Shown here piece after piece: positions 16,991 through 25,932 of a stretch of 46,982 bases of DNA. The notes below the pieces were generated by a model. The model made no database searches. It saw only the letters and a list, made by a program, of their open reading frames with translations, and was not told where the DNA came from. The translations under genes and the position numbers were made by a program. The stretch lies in the NCBI GenBank assembly GCA_009885535.1, contig VFKL01000009.1, positions 1-46,982 on the forward strand. The letters are read 5' to 3'. This stretch comes from Chitinophagaceae bacterium (GTDB lineage: Bacteria > Bacteroidota > Bacteroidia > Chitinophagales > Chitinophagaceae). Numbering within the stretch: the stretch's first letter is position 1; each line of letters begins with the position of its first letter.

Positions 16991-17819
16991 AAAACAAACT
17001 CAATTGTTTGATATTGGTTTTATTGGTTTTTATTTTGGTCTTTTTAATAGCAGGATGAATCACTTCATAAATCAATGATGGCGAATATCTAGAGGCAATA
17101 ATGATTTCTGTATTTGTTGTATTTAATTCGAATAATTTTTTCACCAAATCGGGATCATTATTTTCTTTAGATAAATGCGAAAGCAGGAGGTATTTTAATT
17201 TAGACGTGCGATGATTAACAAATAAATCAAGCGCTTCATCATTGGATAAATGCCCGTCTCCTCCACTAATGCGCGTTTTTAATGTATACGGATAATGGCC
17301 ATTCATCAACATTTCCCGATCATAATTGGCTTCCAAAAAAACAGCATCACATTGTTGAAAATGATGTTTTACATTTTTACAAACTTGTCCTATATCGGTA
17401 AAAACACCCACTTTAATTTTATTGCATTCAACAACAAAACTTGTAGGATCTGCTGCATCGTGATTTTTTGAAAACGCTTTTACTTTGATGTTTCCAATGT
17501 CTATTGTTTGATCATTATTCATCCAAATCACCTGTTCTTTTGGAATGGGGCATCTGCTATTTTCGAAGGTATCAGGCGTAATGTAAACAGGAATGGTATA
17601 TTTTTTAGCAAGTACCTCAACGCCTTTGATATGATCGATATGCTCATGCGAAATAAAAATCGCCTTTATTCGATGTAATGAAAGCCCGAGTTCCTTCATC
17701 CTTTTTTCTGTTTCTTTACAAGATAAACCGGCATCAATTAAAATGGCATCTTGTTCATTTCCCAAGTAATAACAATTGCCGTTGCTGCCAGAATTTAAAG
17801 ATGCAAATGATAAAGACAT
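16989..17819 (-). CDS. MBL-fold hydrolase of the YycJ/WalJ type
   Basis: The product is a 276-residue cytoplasmic metallo-beta-lactamase-fold protein. The family is related to WalJ/YycJ, a putative 5'-exonuclease linked to DNA metabolism or wall control in Firmicutes. It has the start LNSGSNGNCYYLG, the metal motif SHEHIDHIKG near 58-67, TDIGQ near 141, an aspartate/glutamate ligand region LEANYD near 160, and SHLSKENND near 215. It is convergent to the MuiA-like gene. Its TAA stop straddles the end of the inverted-repeat element, so the insertion supplies the last two bases of the stop codon; the lysine-rich C-terminus may therefore have been altered. Confidence 0.88.
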   Translation of the reverse strand: MSLSFASLNSGSNGNCYYLGNEQDAILIDAGLSCKETEKRMKELGLSLHRIKAIFISHEHIDHIKGVEVLAKKYTIPVYITPDTFENSRCPIPKEQVIWMNNDQTIDIGNIKVKAFSKNHDAADPTSFVVECNKIKVGVFTDIGQVCKNVKHHFQQCDAVFLEANYDREMLMNGHYPYTLKTRISGGDGHLSNDEALDLFVNHRTSKLKYLLLSHLSKENNDPDLVKKLFELNTTNTEIIIASRYSPSLIYEVIHPAIKKTKIKTNKTNIKQLSLF

Positions 17820-17883
17820 GATGCAAAGAAAAACTATTTTTATTAGTAATTGAATTTGTTTCCTGCTTCCATCAAACTTGAAT

Positions 17884-17891
17884 TAATTTTG
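17884..17891 (+). promoter_or_regulatory. possible -7 element of the second MBL-fold gene
   Basis: TAATTTTG matches TAnnTTTG exactly and sits 17 bases before the ATG at 17909, implying a short leader of about 12 bases. Confidence 0.4.
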
Positions 17892-17908
17892 AGCCAAAAT
17901 ATGCCAAT

Positions 17909-18652
17909 ATGAAAATTATTCCATTGAGTGAAGGAAGTTTTACCATTGACCAAACCAAAGAATTTATTCCATTCAATCTCGAAATGGATGATTTACAAAC
18001 AAGATCAAGGGGTAGCTTATTGGTGGAAATACAGCCGTTCGTAATCGTTACAAAAAACGATGTGATTTTATTAGATACAGGTTTGGGATTTTCCAATGAA
18101 AATGATGTGTTGCAATTGCATCAGAATTTAATGGATAACGATATCGACCCAATGAGTGTTACTAAAGTTTTAATGAGTCATTTGCACAAAGATCATGCGG
18201 GCGGCATTAGCAAATATGATAAGCAACTCAATAAATCATTCATAAGTTTTCCTAATGCAATGTATTATGTGAATAGGCAAGAACTTGAATTTTCGATGCA
18301 ACCGGGAAACGCTTCATACAAAAAAGAGAAATTGGAGGTGTTGTATCATTCGGATAATGTGCATTTTATTGAAGGAAACGGAACTATAGATGGTTATATA
18401 CAATATGAATTAACGAGCGCACATTCACCTTTTCATCAGGTATTTTGGATTGAAGATGCTGGGGAAATTGCTTTTTTTGGTGCTGATGATGCACCTCAAT
18501 TGCAGCAAATGAAAAGTAAATTTGTGGCTAAATATGACTTCGACGGTAAAAAATGTATGGAATTACGTTTAAAATGGTGGGAAACAGGCAGAGAATTGGG
18601 TTGGAATTTTTTATTTTACCACGATATAAAAACGCCTCAATTTCAATTTTAA
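17909..18652 (+). CDS. MBL-fold metallo-hydrolase, lactonase-like
   Basis: The product is a 247-residue soluble metallo-beta-lactamase-fold protein. The zinc motif HxHxDH is present as SHLHKDHAGG near residues 90-99. A third histidine lies in SAHSPFHQ near 170-177 and an aspartate ligand in FFGADDAP near 190. The arrangement LLDTGLG then HLHKDH resembles the group that contains N-acyl-homoserine lactonases, but many members have other substrates and none can be assigned. It is divergent from the YycJ-like gene, with an 89-base gap. Confidence 0.8.
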   Translation: MKIIPLSEGSFTIDQTKEFIPFNLEMDDLQTRSRGSLLVEIQPFVIVTKNDVILLDTGLGFSNENDVLQLHQNLMDNDIDPMSVTKVLMSHLHKDHAGGISKYDKQLNKSFISFPNAMYYVNRQELEFSMQPGNASYKKEKLEVLYHSDNVHFIEGNGTIDGYIQYELTSAHSPFHQVFWIEDAGEIAFFGADDAPQLQQMKSKFVAKYDFDGKKCMELRLKWWETGRELGWNFLFYHDIKTPQFQF

Positions 18653-18659
18653 AAAGAGA

Positions 18660-18683
18660 GGCCTGCCCTAGAAAGGGCTGGCC
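18660..18683 (+). terminator. GC-rich hairpin 7 bases after the MBL gene, possible terminator
   Basis: GGCC-T-GCCCT pairs with AGGGC-T-GGCC around an AGAA tetraloop. No T-run follows, so termination is uncertain. It is the strongest GC hairpin in an AT-rich surrounding. Confidence 0.5.
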
Positions 18684-18795
18684 GTTGCTAACCTATGAAA
18701 AACACCTAAATCAAAAATAAACAATTTTGTAATATGCTTGTGGATTAATTTATAATCAGGATGTTAGAAGGCGGATGCTGTATAGTTGAAGATTC

Positions 18796-18886
18796 CAACA
18801 CCAAACACCAAACGCCAAACAATAAACAAATGAAAATGAATAATAGATAGTTGAAGGTTCCAACACCAAACGCCAAACACCAAACA
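18796..18886 (+). repeat. two (CRCCAAA)n heptamer repeats in the gap before paaZ
   Basis: Two tracts (18796-18827 and 18861-18886) of 7-bp units CACCAAA / CGCCAAA are each preceded by AGTTGAAGRTTCCAA. They form a direct repeat about 65 bp apart. The rest of the 326-base gap between the MBL gene and paaZ is AT-rich and holds the hairpin at 18660 and a -7 element at 18956. Confidence 0.75.
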
Positions 18887-18955
18887 AAAAATTCTTCCTG
18901 CTTGATAAAATATCAACTCCTAAAAATTTTTCCTAAAAATTAACCTATCCACCTA

Positions 18956-18963
18956 TACCTTTG
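18956..18963 (+). promoter_or_regulatory. possible -7 element of paaZ
   Basis: TACCTTTG matches TAnnTTTG exactly, 15 bases before the ATG at 18979, implying a very short leader. Confidence 0.45.
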
Positions 18964-18978
18964 AAGCAAAATAAAAAC

Positions 18979-21057
18979 ATGGAAAAACTAGGCAATTTCG
19001 TATTGGGAAAATGGATTGATGGTGATGGCGATGAACAAATTTTATATAATGCAATCAATGGAAACCCCATTGCAACAGCTACTACACAAGGATTGGATTT
19101 TGAATCAATTTTAAATTATGCAAGAGAAAAAGGCAACCCTGCGCTTAGAAAAATGACTTTTCAAGAAAGGGGTAGAATGCTTCGATCTTTGGCATTGCAT
19201 TTAATGGAAAAAAAGGAAAAGTTTTATGCATTAAGTTATCAATCAGGTGCTACCAGAATCGACAGCTGGATTGATATTGAAGGTGGAATTGGCAATCTTT
19301 TTTCTAATGCCTCATTACGTAGAAAATTGCCAGATGAAACATTTGCCATGGATGGAGATGCCATTTCTTTAAGCAAGCAAAATACATTTATTGGTCATCA
19401 CATACTAGTTCCAAAAGAAGGCGCAGCCATTCATATCAACGCATATAATTTTCCAATTTGGGGAATGCTCGAAAAAATCGCCGTTAACTTACTGGCAGGC
19501 GTACCCGCAATTGTGAAACCAGCAACCGTTACTTCTTACCTAACGGAAGCGGTTGTACGCGAAATCATTGCTTCTAATATTTTACCCGATGGCGCCTTAC
19601 AACTATTATGTGGCAGTGCAGGAAATTTACTTAACTATGTAAATTCTCAAGACGTAGTAACTTTCACCGGTTCGGCACAAACCGGATTAATGCTAAAATC
19701 TAATCCGAATATTTTATCTGAATCTGTACCTTTTAATATGGAAGCCGATTCTTTAAACTGTATTGTATTAGGTGAAGATGTTGAGCCAGGCATGGAAGAG
19801 TGGGGTCTTTTTATAAAAGAAGTTAAAAAAGAAATGACGGTTAAAGCCGGACAAAAATGTACCGCCATCAGAAGAATTTTTGTTCCAGAAAATAAAATGG
19901 AAGACGTTTGGAAATCGATTTCTACTGAGCTTGATAAAACAGTTATTGGAAATCCAACAAACGAAAAAGTAAGAATGGGTGCTTTAGCAGGTAACCATCA
20001 ACGTGATGAAGTAAGGGCTCAAGTACAAAAATTGCTGACCACTTCTGAATTGGTTTACGGCTCGATGGATAATGTGGAAGTAATGGATGCTGATTCTAAA
20101 ATAGGGGCATTTATTAGTCCGATGTTGTTGATCAATAAAACGCCTTTTTCATCTGAAGAACCACATAATGTAGAAGCTTTCGGGCCGGTAAGCACCATCA
20201 TGCCGTATAAAAATATTGATGAAGCCATTGAATTAAGCAAAAAAGGAAAAGGTAGTTTGGTTTCGTCTATTGTTACCAGTGATACATCAACTGCAAGAGA
20301 TTATGTATTGGGTGCGGCTAGTTATCATGGTAGAATTTTGGTGTTAAATAGTGAATGTGCAAAAGAGAGTACCGGACATGGATCACCGCTGCCATTATTG
20401 GTTCATGGAGGTCCTGGTCGTGCAGGTGGTGGCGAAGAAATGGGTGGTTTAAGAGGTGTAAAACATTATATGCAACGCACAGCCATTCAAGGTTCACCAA
20501 CCATGATAACGGCAATAAGTAATGTTTACCAAACACATGCCAAAGGCAATGTTGATGGGATTCATCCATTTAAAAAATATTTTGAAGAACTCAGAATTGG
20601 TGATCAAATTGTAACAGAAAAAAGATTGATTACTTCTGAAGACATCACCAAATTTGCCGATTTAAGTGGCGATCATTTTTATGCGCACATGATTGATACT
20701 GATTTTAACGGTACTATGTTTGAAGAACAAGTGGCACATGGTTATTTTATTATGAGCGCTTCTGCCGGTTTGTTTGTAGATAGTTATGATAGAAATCCAG
20801 TGTTGTTGAATTATGGAATTGATGAATTGAGATTTACAAAACCAATGTATGCGGGCGCTTCTTTGTATATTAGATTTACGTGTAAAGAAAAAATTGCACA
20901 AGAATTGAAAGAAGCAAATCCAGATGTGCCCATGGTTAAAGGCGCCGACATTCCAAAAGGTATTGTAAAGTGGTTGGTGGAAATGTTTGACCAAACAGAT
21001 GAAGTAGTTGGTATCGCAACAATTTTAACGATGGTAGAAATGAAAAATAAAATTTAA
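18979..21057 (+). CDS. paaZ: PaaZ: oxepin-CoA hydrolase / semialdehyde dehydrogenase
   Basis: The product is a 692-residue bifunctional enzyme of aerobic phenylacetate breakdown. The C-terminal MaoC-like domain opens the ring of oxepin-CoA, and the N-terminal aldehyde dehydrogenase oxidises the resulting semialdehyde. The dehydrogenase spans about 1-520 with Glu255 (NMEADSLN) and Cys294 (GQKCTA). The hydratase domain (about 535-690) shows Asp561 and His566 (DLSGDH). These positions match the known E. coli active-site residues almost exactly. I start at the ATG at 18979; an upstream TTG at 18961 overlaps the -7 element. The paaABCDE epoxidase genes are not in the window. Confidence 0.93.
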   Translation: MEKLGNFVLGKWIDGDGDEQILYNAINGNPIATATTQGLDFESILNYAREKGNPALRKMTFQERGRMLRSLALHLMEKKEKFYALSYQSGATRIDSWIDIEGGIGNLFSNASLRRKLPDETFAMDGDAISLSKQNTFIGHHILVPKEGAAIHINAYNFPIWGMLEKIAVNLLAGVPAIVKPATVTSYLTEAVVREIIASNILPDGALQLLCGSAGNLLNYVNSQDVVTFTGSAQTGLMLKSNPNILSESVPFNMEADSLNCIVLGEDVEPGMEEWGLFIKEVKKEMTVKAGQKCTAIRRIFVPENKMEDVWKSISTELDKTVIGNPTNEKVRMGALAGNHQRDEVRAQVQKLLTTSELVYGSMDNVEVMDADSKIGAFISPMLLINKTPFSSEEPHNVEAFGPVSTIMPYKNIDEAIELSKKGKGSLVSSIVTSDTSTARDYVLGAASYHGRILVLNSECAKESTGHGSPLPLLVHGGPGRAGGGEEMGGLRGVKHYMQRTAIQGSPTMITAISNVYQTHAKGNVDGIHPFKKYFEELRIGDQIVTEKRLITSEDITKFADLSGDHFYAHMIDTDFNGTMFEEQVAHGYFIMSASAGLFVDSYDRNPVLLNYGIDELRFTKPMYAGASLYIRFTCKEKIAQELKEANPDVPMVKGADIPKGIVKWLVEMFDQTDEVVGIATILTMVEMKNKI

Positions 21058-21066
21058 ATTCTTTTT

Positions 21067-21837
21067 ATGACAGATCAACAATTAGTAGGTTATGTACAAA
21101 GTAGTACATCAGAAAATATAACCACCATAGAATTTTTTCATCCACAAAGCAATTCGTTGCCAGGAAAAATCCTTGAAAAAATCGCAGATGAAATCCATAC
21201 AGCAAGTGCAGAAACAGAATCAAATGTCATTATTTTAAAAAGCGCAGGCAATAAAACATTTTGCGCGGGTGCTTCATTTGATGAGTTATTACAAATCACC
21301 AATGAAGAAGAAGGGTTGAAATTTTTCAGTGGTTTTGCTAATGTTATCAATGCCATTCGCGTATCACCAAAATTGGTCATTGCGCGTATTCAAGGGAAAT
21401 GTGTTGGTGGTGGCGTTGGCCTTGCAGCTGCAGCAGATTATGCCATTGCATTAGATACAGCTGAAATAAAATTAAGTGAGTTGGCTGTTGGAATCGGTCC
21501 GTTTGTAGTTGGTCCGGCAGTGGAAAGAAAAATGGGTAAAAGCGCTTTTTCCGCTTTAGCTATAGACGCTACAAGTTGGAGAAATGCAAGTTTTGCCATG
21601 AACAATGGATTATTTGCAGAAGTATATGCTACCATTGAAGAGGTTGATACCGCTGTTTTAAAATTAGCAAAAACACTTTCATTATCTAGTCCTGATGCTA
21701 TGAAAGAATTAAAAAATATTTTTTGGCAAGGCACCGAAAACTGGGATCAATTGCTTCTCGAAAGAGCGGGCATAAGCGGCAAATTAATTCTAAGCGATTT
21801 TTCAAGAAATGCGATAGAGAAGTTTAAGGCGAAGTAG
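21067..21837 (+). CDS. enoyl-CoA hydratase/isomerase family protein
   Basis: The product is a 256-residue crotonase-fold protein. The oxyanion-hole segments are NKTFCAGASFDEL near residues 60-72 and GKCVGGGVGLAAAADYAIA near 106-124. Glutamate-containing LSELAVGIGP near 137-146 is at the usual position of a catalytic glutamate. It begins 9 bases after paaZ, so the two are almost certainly co-transcribed, and it probably acts in phenylacetate degradation as a PaaF- or PaaG-like enzyme. Sequence alone does not separate hydratase from isomerase here. A long 9-bp array follows directly after the stop codon. Confidence 0.88.
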   Translation: MTDQQLVGYVQSSTSENITTIEFFHPQSNSLPGKILEKIADEIHTASAETESNVIILKSAGNKTFCAGASFDELLQITNEEEGLKFFSGFANVINAIRVSPKLVIARIQGKCVGGGVGLAAAADYAIALDTAEIKLSELAVGIGPFVVGPAVERKMGKSAFSALAIDATSWRNASFAMNNGLFAEVYATIEEVDTAVLKLAKTLSLSSPDAMKELKNIFWQGTENWDQLLLERAGISGKLILSDFSRNAIEKFKAK

Positions 21838-21840
21838 GGA

Positions 21841-21993
21841 GGTTTGAGAGGTTTGAGAGGTTTGTGAGGTTTGTGAGGTTTGTGAGGTTTGAGAGGTTTG
21901 AGAGGTTTGAGAGGTTGGTGAGGTTTGTGAGGTTTGTGAGGTTTGTGAGGTTTGTGAGGTTTGAGAGGTTTGTGAGGTTTGAGAGGTTGGTAG
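21841..21993 (+). repeat. 17-unit 9-bp tandem array after the hydratase stop codon
   Basis: There are 17 consecutive units of exactly 9 bp, starting 3 bases after the TAG stop. They are mainly GGTTTGTGA and GGTTTGAGA, with GGTTGGTGA once and GGTTGGTAG at the end. No insertion or deletion breaks the phase. The sense strand has no C. Both array strands have open reading frames because 9 is a multiple of 3; these are not genes. Confidence 0.95.
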
Positions 21994-22026
21994 GGGTTGA
22001 ATATTTTCAATAAAGGATAATTTCAA

Positions 22027-22074
22027 CCGTTAAACCATTAAACCATTAAACCGTTAAAAAAGCAAAGCGCCTTA
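22027..22074 (-). repeat. 8-bp tandem array abutting the stop of the next glycosyltransferase
   Basis: Four 8-bp units occupy 22027-22058, reading TTTAACGG or TTTAATGG on the minus strand. They are preceded, in minus-strand sense, by GGCGCTTTGCT, which directly follows the TAA stop (22072-22074). The layout matches the modules at 4325, 4562 and 5486. Confidence 0.85.
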
Positions 22075-23067
22075 AGCCGTTGCTGTTTTTGACACCTCGC
22101 TTTCAGAGGGCACGAATACCGTACGTAAAAATTTGGAAATTGATTTTATTATCGAAGCTGTTATCGGACTTGTAGAGATTTCTCTCATTCGAATTTGTAT
22201 GGAAATATCATTTGCAGAATAATTGCCTGTAAACGCATCTATCATTGGCCAAAATGCAAAACTTGCTTTCTTAATTTTATGCTCTTTTTGTTTAAATAGC
22301 ATCATTCCTGAAAAAGCAAAAACAAAAAAGCAATACGATACAAATGCAATTAGTGGATTATTGTATTTCGCTTTTAGTACTTGGTATCTGTTTCGTACAA
22401 AAAAATACATTTTCCATGATGTTTTTAAATCCCACTCTTGGTTAATGCCTATATTTTGTTGTGGATGATATTGAATGCTACTTGTTACTGTTTTTGCAGG
22501 TATATTAAACTTGTTTACAACACGATAAAAATATTCAGACCCTTCGCCCCAATAAAACAAATTTGATTTAGGCAGGCCAGCTTTTTCTATAATTGAACGA
22601 TGAATTAAAGTACCATTAAAGGGTTGACTTATCCCTTCTATAACATCTGTTTTCACATCTTCTAAGCATGAGAAGTTTTTTGTTTTCCAAACAAAAGAAG
22701 TTTTATCTACATTGTTTATCACAACACTATTTAGCAGTTCTACTTTTGGTCCCCTATGCTTAAAAAGCATTTCGAGCGCATCATTTTTCGGACAACTGTC
22801 GTCATCCATACACCAAATAAAATCATAGCCATTTTCATACGCCCATTTCATACCGGTATGATAACCGCCAGCAGGTCCAGCATTATCCTGATACAATTGA
22901 ATGATGTCTGTTTGCTTGTCTAGCCAAACACTGGTGTAATCTGAACTTCCATTATTGACTACTAAAATTGTATTGGGTAATTCTGATTGATTTCTTATTG
23001 CATTTATGCATTCCGCCAATAAAGTATGGCGATTATGTGAAACAATTACGGCGATTATTTTTTCCAT
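22072..23067 (-). CDS. glycosyltransferase family 2
   Basis: The product is a 331-residue GT-A glycosyltransferase. The N-terminal start is VIVSHNR, followed by the nucleotide-sugar region LVVNNGSSD near 35-43 and the DxD metal motif in WCMDDDSCP near 87-95. A C-terminal segment FFVRNRYQVLKAKY near 235-250 and a hydrophobic stretch near 253-273 suggest membrane association. It resembles GlfT2- and rhamnosyltransferase-like enzymes, but the sugar cannot be inferred. It is the last gene, in transcription order, of a minus-strand arm running from rfbB. It follows the acyltransferase after a 135-base gap that holds nothing I recognise. Confidence 0.85.
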   Translation of the reverse strand: MEKIIAVIVSHNRHTLLAECINAIRNQSELPNTILVVNNGSSDYTSVWLDKQTDIIQLYQDNAGPAGGYHTGMKWAYENGYDFIWCMDDDSCPKNDALEMLFKHRGPKVELLNSVVINNVDKTSFVWKTKNFSCLEDVKTDVIEGISQPFNGTLIHRSIIEKAGLPKSNLFYWGEGSEYFYRVVNKFNIPAKTVTSSIQYHPQQNIGINQEWDLKTSWKMYFFVRNRYQVLKAKYNNPLIAFVSYCFFVFAFSGMMLFKQKEHKIKKASFAFWPMIDAFTGNYSANDISIQIRMREISTSPITASIIKSISKFLRTVFVPSESEVSKTATA

Positions 23068-23202
23068 AGGGGTGGTTTCTTAGGGTTTACTATTATCTAG
23101 TATCCCAAAAACGTATTCCCATTTAAAAAATTGTTTCTTATTAAAAACAGGGTATTATCACGTAGTATTAAATAAAGAAAATGTGGAAATTACGGTCCGC
23201 AG

Positions 23203-23775
23203 TTAAGCAACTCGATTTATTTGTCCTTCAGAAAGTAAATATTTTTGCCCAGACTCGTGACATACAGCTTCGCCATCATTATTAAATTGTAGTTTATGTC
23301 CATACTCGCTCATCCAACATGTTTGTATAGCAGGCGTTCCTACCATCAATGCATAAGATTTTACAGATTTTGTTACCACTGCGCCAGCTCCTATAAATGA
23401 ATATGCCCCAATTTCATTTCCACATACAATCGTTGCATTTGCACCTATTGTAGCGCCTTTTCGAATTATGGTTGATTTAAATTCATCTTTACGACTGATT
23501 GCACTTCGGGGATTTATTACATTGGTTAGTACAGCACTTGGACCTAAAAAAACATCATCTTCACAAATAACCCCTTCATACACACTTACATTGTTTTGTA
23601 TTCTTACATTATCACCCAAAATTACATTTGGACCAATCATTACATTTTGTCCGAGAATACAATTTTTACCAATTGTCGCTCCGGGCATCACATGCGAAAA
23701 ATGCCAGATTTTGGTTCCGTCTCCAATGACACAACCATCGTCAATTACAGCAGTAGAATGTGCAAAAAACGACAT
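23203..23775 (-). CDS. left-handed beta-helix N-acyltransferase, WlbB/FdtC type
   Basis: The 190-residue protein is built of hexapeptide repeats and very close in pattern to sugar-nucleotide 3-N-acetyltransferases. It has IGDGTKIWHFSHVMPGA near 18-34, GQNVMIGPNV near 43-52, IQNNVSVYEGV near 59-69, NPRSAISRK near 87-95 and GATIGANATIVCG near 107-119. WlbB/WbpD acts on UDP-3-amino sugars and FdtC/QdtC on dTDP-3-amino sugars. The nearby dTDP-sugar genes favour the second kind, but the required aminotransferase and ketoisomerase are not in the window. A zinc-finger-like Cys pair is not obvious. Confidence 0.85.
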   Translation of the reverse strand: MSFFAHSTAVIDDGCVIGDGTKIWHFSHVMPGATIGKNCILGQNVMIGPNVILGDNVRIQNNVSVYEGVICEDDVFLGPSAVLTNVINPRSAISRKDEFKSTIIRKGATIGANATIVCGNEIGAYSFIGAGAVVTKSVKSYALMVGTPAIQTCWMSEYGHKLQFNNDGEAVCHESGQKYLLSEGQINRVA

Positions 23776-23829
23776 GTTATACCAATTTAGATGTTATTTA
23801 AAAATAGATTAAAAGCTACGTTATTGCTG

Positions 23830-24690
23830 TTATTGAGAAATTTTTCTAAGGTAATCGCCATACCCACTTTTTTGCAAGTTTGTTGCTAGCTTTTCTAATT
23901 GTTCTTTATTGATAAAGCCCATTCTCCAAGCAATTTCTTCAGGACAACCCACTTTCAAACCTTGTCTTTTTTCGATAACACGTACATACTCACTGGCATC
24001 ATTCAACGAATCAAACGTTCCAGTATCCAACCAAGCAAACCCGCGATTTAAAGTAACCACTTTAAGTTGCTTTTTTTCCATGTACACGCGATTTACGTCT
24101 GTAATTTCGTATTCCCCTCTTGGACTTGGGGCAATGTTTTTCGCGATTTCAACGACTTCATTATTATAGAAATACAAACCTGGTACAGCATAATTGCTTT
24201 TAGGTTCAATTGGTTTTTCTTCGATGCTTAATGCATTAAAATCAGCATCAAACTCAACAACACCGTATCTTTCAGGGTCGCTAACAGGGTAAGCAAATAT
24301 CACCGCTCCAGAAGGATCTGCCGCATCTTGAAGCATCTTGCTAAATCCACTTCCGTAAAAAATATTATCTCCCAATACCAAAGCAACACTATCGTTTCCA
24401 ATAAATTTTTCTCCAATTACAAATGCTTGCGCAAGTCCATTGGGCACTTCTTGTTTTTCGTAAGAAATATTACAACCCCATTGTGAACCATCGCCAAGCA
24501 AACGCATAAACTGCGACTGATCATCGGGTGTAGTTATGATTAAAATGTCTTTTATACCAGCAAGCATCAAAGTGCTTAACGGATAATAAATCATTGGCTT
24601 ATCATAAATTGGCATTAATTGTTTGCTTATGCCCATCGTAATTGGGTAAAGTCTTGTGCCTGATCCGCCTGCTAAAATGATTCCTTTCAT
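23830..24690 (-). CDS. rfbA: glucose-1-phosphate thymidylyltransferase
   Basis: The 286-residue protein makes dTDP-glucose from glucose-1-phosphate and dTTP. The nucleotidyltransferase signature is complete: [13 protein letters not shown] near 6-18, [18 protein letters not shown] near 22-39, GDNIFYG near 108-114, [18 protein letters not shown] near 160-177, and [10 protein letters not shown] near 218-227. Length is typical of the short RmlA/RfbA class. It lies 61 bases after rfbB on the same strand. Confidence 0.96.
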   Translation of the reverse strand: MKGIILAGGSGTRLYPITMGISKQLMPIYDKPMIYYPLSTLMLAGIKDILIITTPDDQSQFMRLLGDGSQWGCNISYEKQEVPNGLAQAFVIGEKFIGNDSVALVLGDNIFYGSGFSKMLQDAADPSGAVIFAYPVSDPERYGVVEFDADFNALSIEEKPIEPKSNYAVPGLYFYNNEVVEIAKNIAPSPRGEYEITDVNRVYMEKKQLKVVTLNRGFAWLDTGTFDSLNDASEYVRVIEKRQGLKVGCPEEIAWRMGFINKEQLEKLATNLQKSGYGDYLRKISQ

Positions 24691-24751
24691 AATTTATTTT
24701 TTAAGATTTTTTTTAACCAATATTTATGTTGATTTTTTGATAATATTTTTG

Positions 24752-25801
24752 TTACTCGCCGTACATTCCTTCATAATACTTTTGGTAAGCGCCACTTGTA
24801 ACGTTGGTTAACCATTCTGTATTTGCCAAGTACCAATCAATGGTTTTTGAAAGCCCTTCTTCAAATTGTAATGATGGCATCCAACCCAATTCCTCTTTTA
24901 ATTTTGTAGCGTCAATGGCATATCTCAAATCATGACCAGCCCTGTCTGTTACATAAGTAAGTAACTTTTCGTTTGTACCTGGTTCTCTATTTAATTTAGC
25001 ATCCATTTGCTTACATAATTCTTTAACCAAGGCAATGTTTGTCCATTCGTTATGACCACCAATGTTATATGTTTCTCCAATTTTTCCATTGTGAAAAATC
25101 GTGTCAATTGCACTTACATGATCTTCAACAAAAAGCCAATCACGCACATTTTCTCCTTTTCCGTAAATAGGAAGTGGTTTGTTGTTGATGATATTATGAA
25201 TGCAAAGCGGAATTAATTTTTCTGGAAAATGAAATGGCCCGTAATTGTTTGAGCAGTTAGATATTTTTATAGGGAGCTTATACGTATGGTGATATGCACG
25301 TACAAAATGATCAGAAGAAGCTTTTGAAGCAGAATATGGACTGCGTGGATCATAAGCAGTTTCTTCCACAAAAAATCCAGTTTCACCCAATGAACCATAA
25401 ACCTCATCCGTTGATATATGGTAAAACAACTTTCCTTCCATATTGTTTTTCCAAAATTCTTTAGCCACTTGTAATAAAGTAACCGTTCCAATTACATTGG
25501 TTCTAACAAAAGAAAGTGGGTCTGTAATAGAGCGATCTACATGACTTTCGGCTGCACAATGTAAAATTGAAGCAAATTGATATTGCTCAAATAAAGATTG
25601 CAACAATTGTTCATCGCAAATATCTCCTTTTACAAATGTATAGTTGGGTTGAATTTCAATATCTTTTAAATTTTCGAGATTACCTGCGTAAGTAAGCTTA
25701 TCTAAATTTACGATATGATAATGCGGATATTTTTTTACAAATAATCTTGTTAGATGAGAACCAATAAATCCAGCTCCACCAGTTATTAAAATATTTACCA
25801 T
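24752..25801 (-). CDS. rfbB: dTDP-glucose 4,6-dehydratase
   Basis: The 349-residue extended short-chain dehydrogenase forms dTDP-4-keto-6-deoxyglucose. The NAD-binding GGAGFIGS lies at 8-15, the catalytic TDEVYGS near 131-137 with adjacent Asp-Glu, and YSASKAS near 160-166 holds the Tyr-x3-Lys pair. RSPYSASK and NCSNNYGPFHFPEKLIP segments are typical of RmlB. With rfbA it forms a two-gene sugar module. RmlC and RmlD are not in the window, so the final sugar may be rhamnose made with distant genes or an amino-sugar derivative. It is the first gene of the leftward arm. Confidence 0.96.
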   Translation of the reverse strand: MVNILITGGAGFIGSHLTRLFVKKYPHYHIVNLDKLTYAGNLENLKDIEIQPNYTFVKGDICDEQLLQSLFEQYQFASILHCAAESHVDRSITDPLSFVRTNVIGTVTLLQVAKEFWKNNMEGKLFYHISTDEVYGSLGETGFFVEETAYDPRSPYSASKASSDHFVRAYHHTYKLPIKISNCSNNYGPFHFPEKLIPLCIHNIINNKPLPIYGKGENVRDWLFVEDHVSAIDTIFHNGKIGETYNIGGHNEWTNIALVKELCKQMDAKLNREPGTNEKLLTYVTDRAGHDLRYAIDATKLKEELGWMPSLQFEEGLSKTIDWYLANTEWLTNVTSGAYQKYYEGMYGE

Positions 25802-25881
25802 AAATTATTATTTTAAAGTGATTTTTTATTGACTTTTTTTTATTAAAAAAACAAATTTCTAAATTGATTTATTTTGAAGTG

Positions 25882-25910
25882 CAAAAATAAAGATTAGTTT
25901 AGTATTTTTG
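25882..25910. promoter_or_regulatory. divergent -7 elements between the two polysaccharide arms
   Basis: Minus-strand TATTTTTG (25882-25889) points to rfbB and plus-strand TATTTTTG (25903-25910) points to the rightward glycosyltransferase. Both fit TAnnTTTG exactly. They lie about 13 bases apart in the 131-base divergent gap. No convincing -33 TTTG is visible. Confidence 0.45.
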
Positions 25911-25932
25911 AGATTATTACAAATTTGATTTT

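Noticed and set aside
16872-17078. A 68-codon plus-strand frame between the MuiA-like and YycJ-like genes
   Set aside because: It lies mostly inside the inverted-repeat element and crosses into antisense of the YycJ gene; no homology pattern is recognised.
21747-22026. Minus-strand reading frames of 74-87 codons rich in KPHKP or TSQTSQ repeats
   Set aside because: They are produced by the 9-bp array, which has no stop in several frames; composition is purely that of the repeat and no conserved part is seen.
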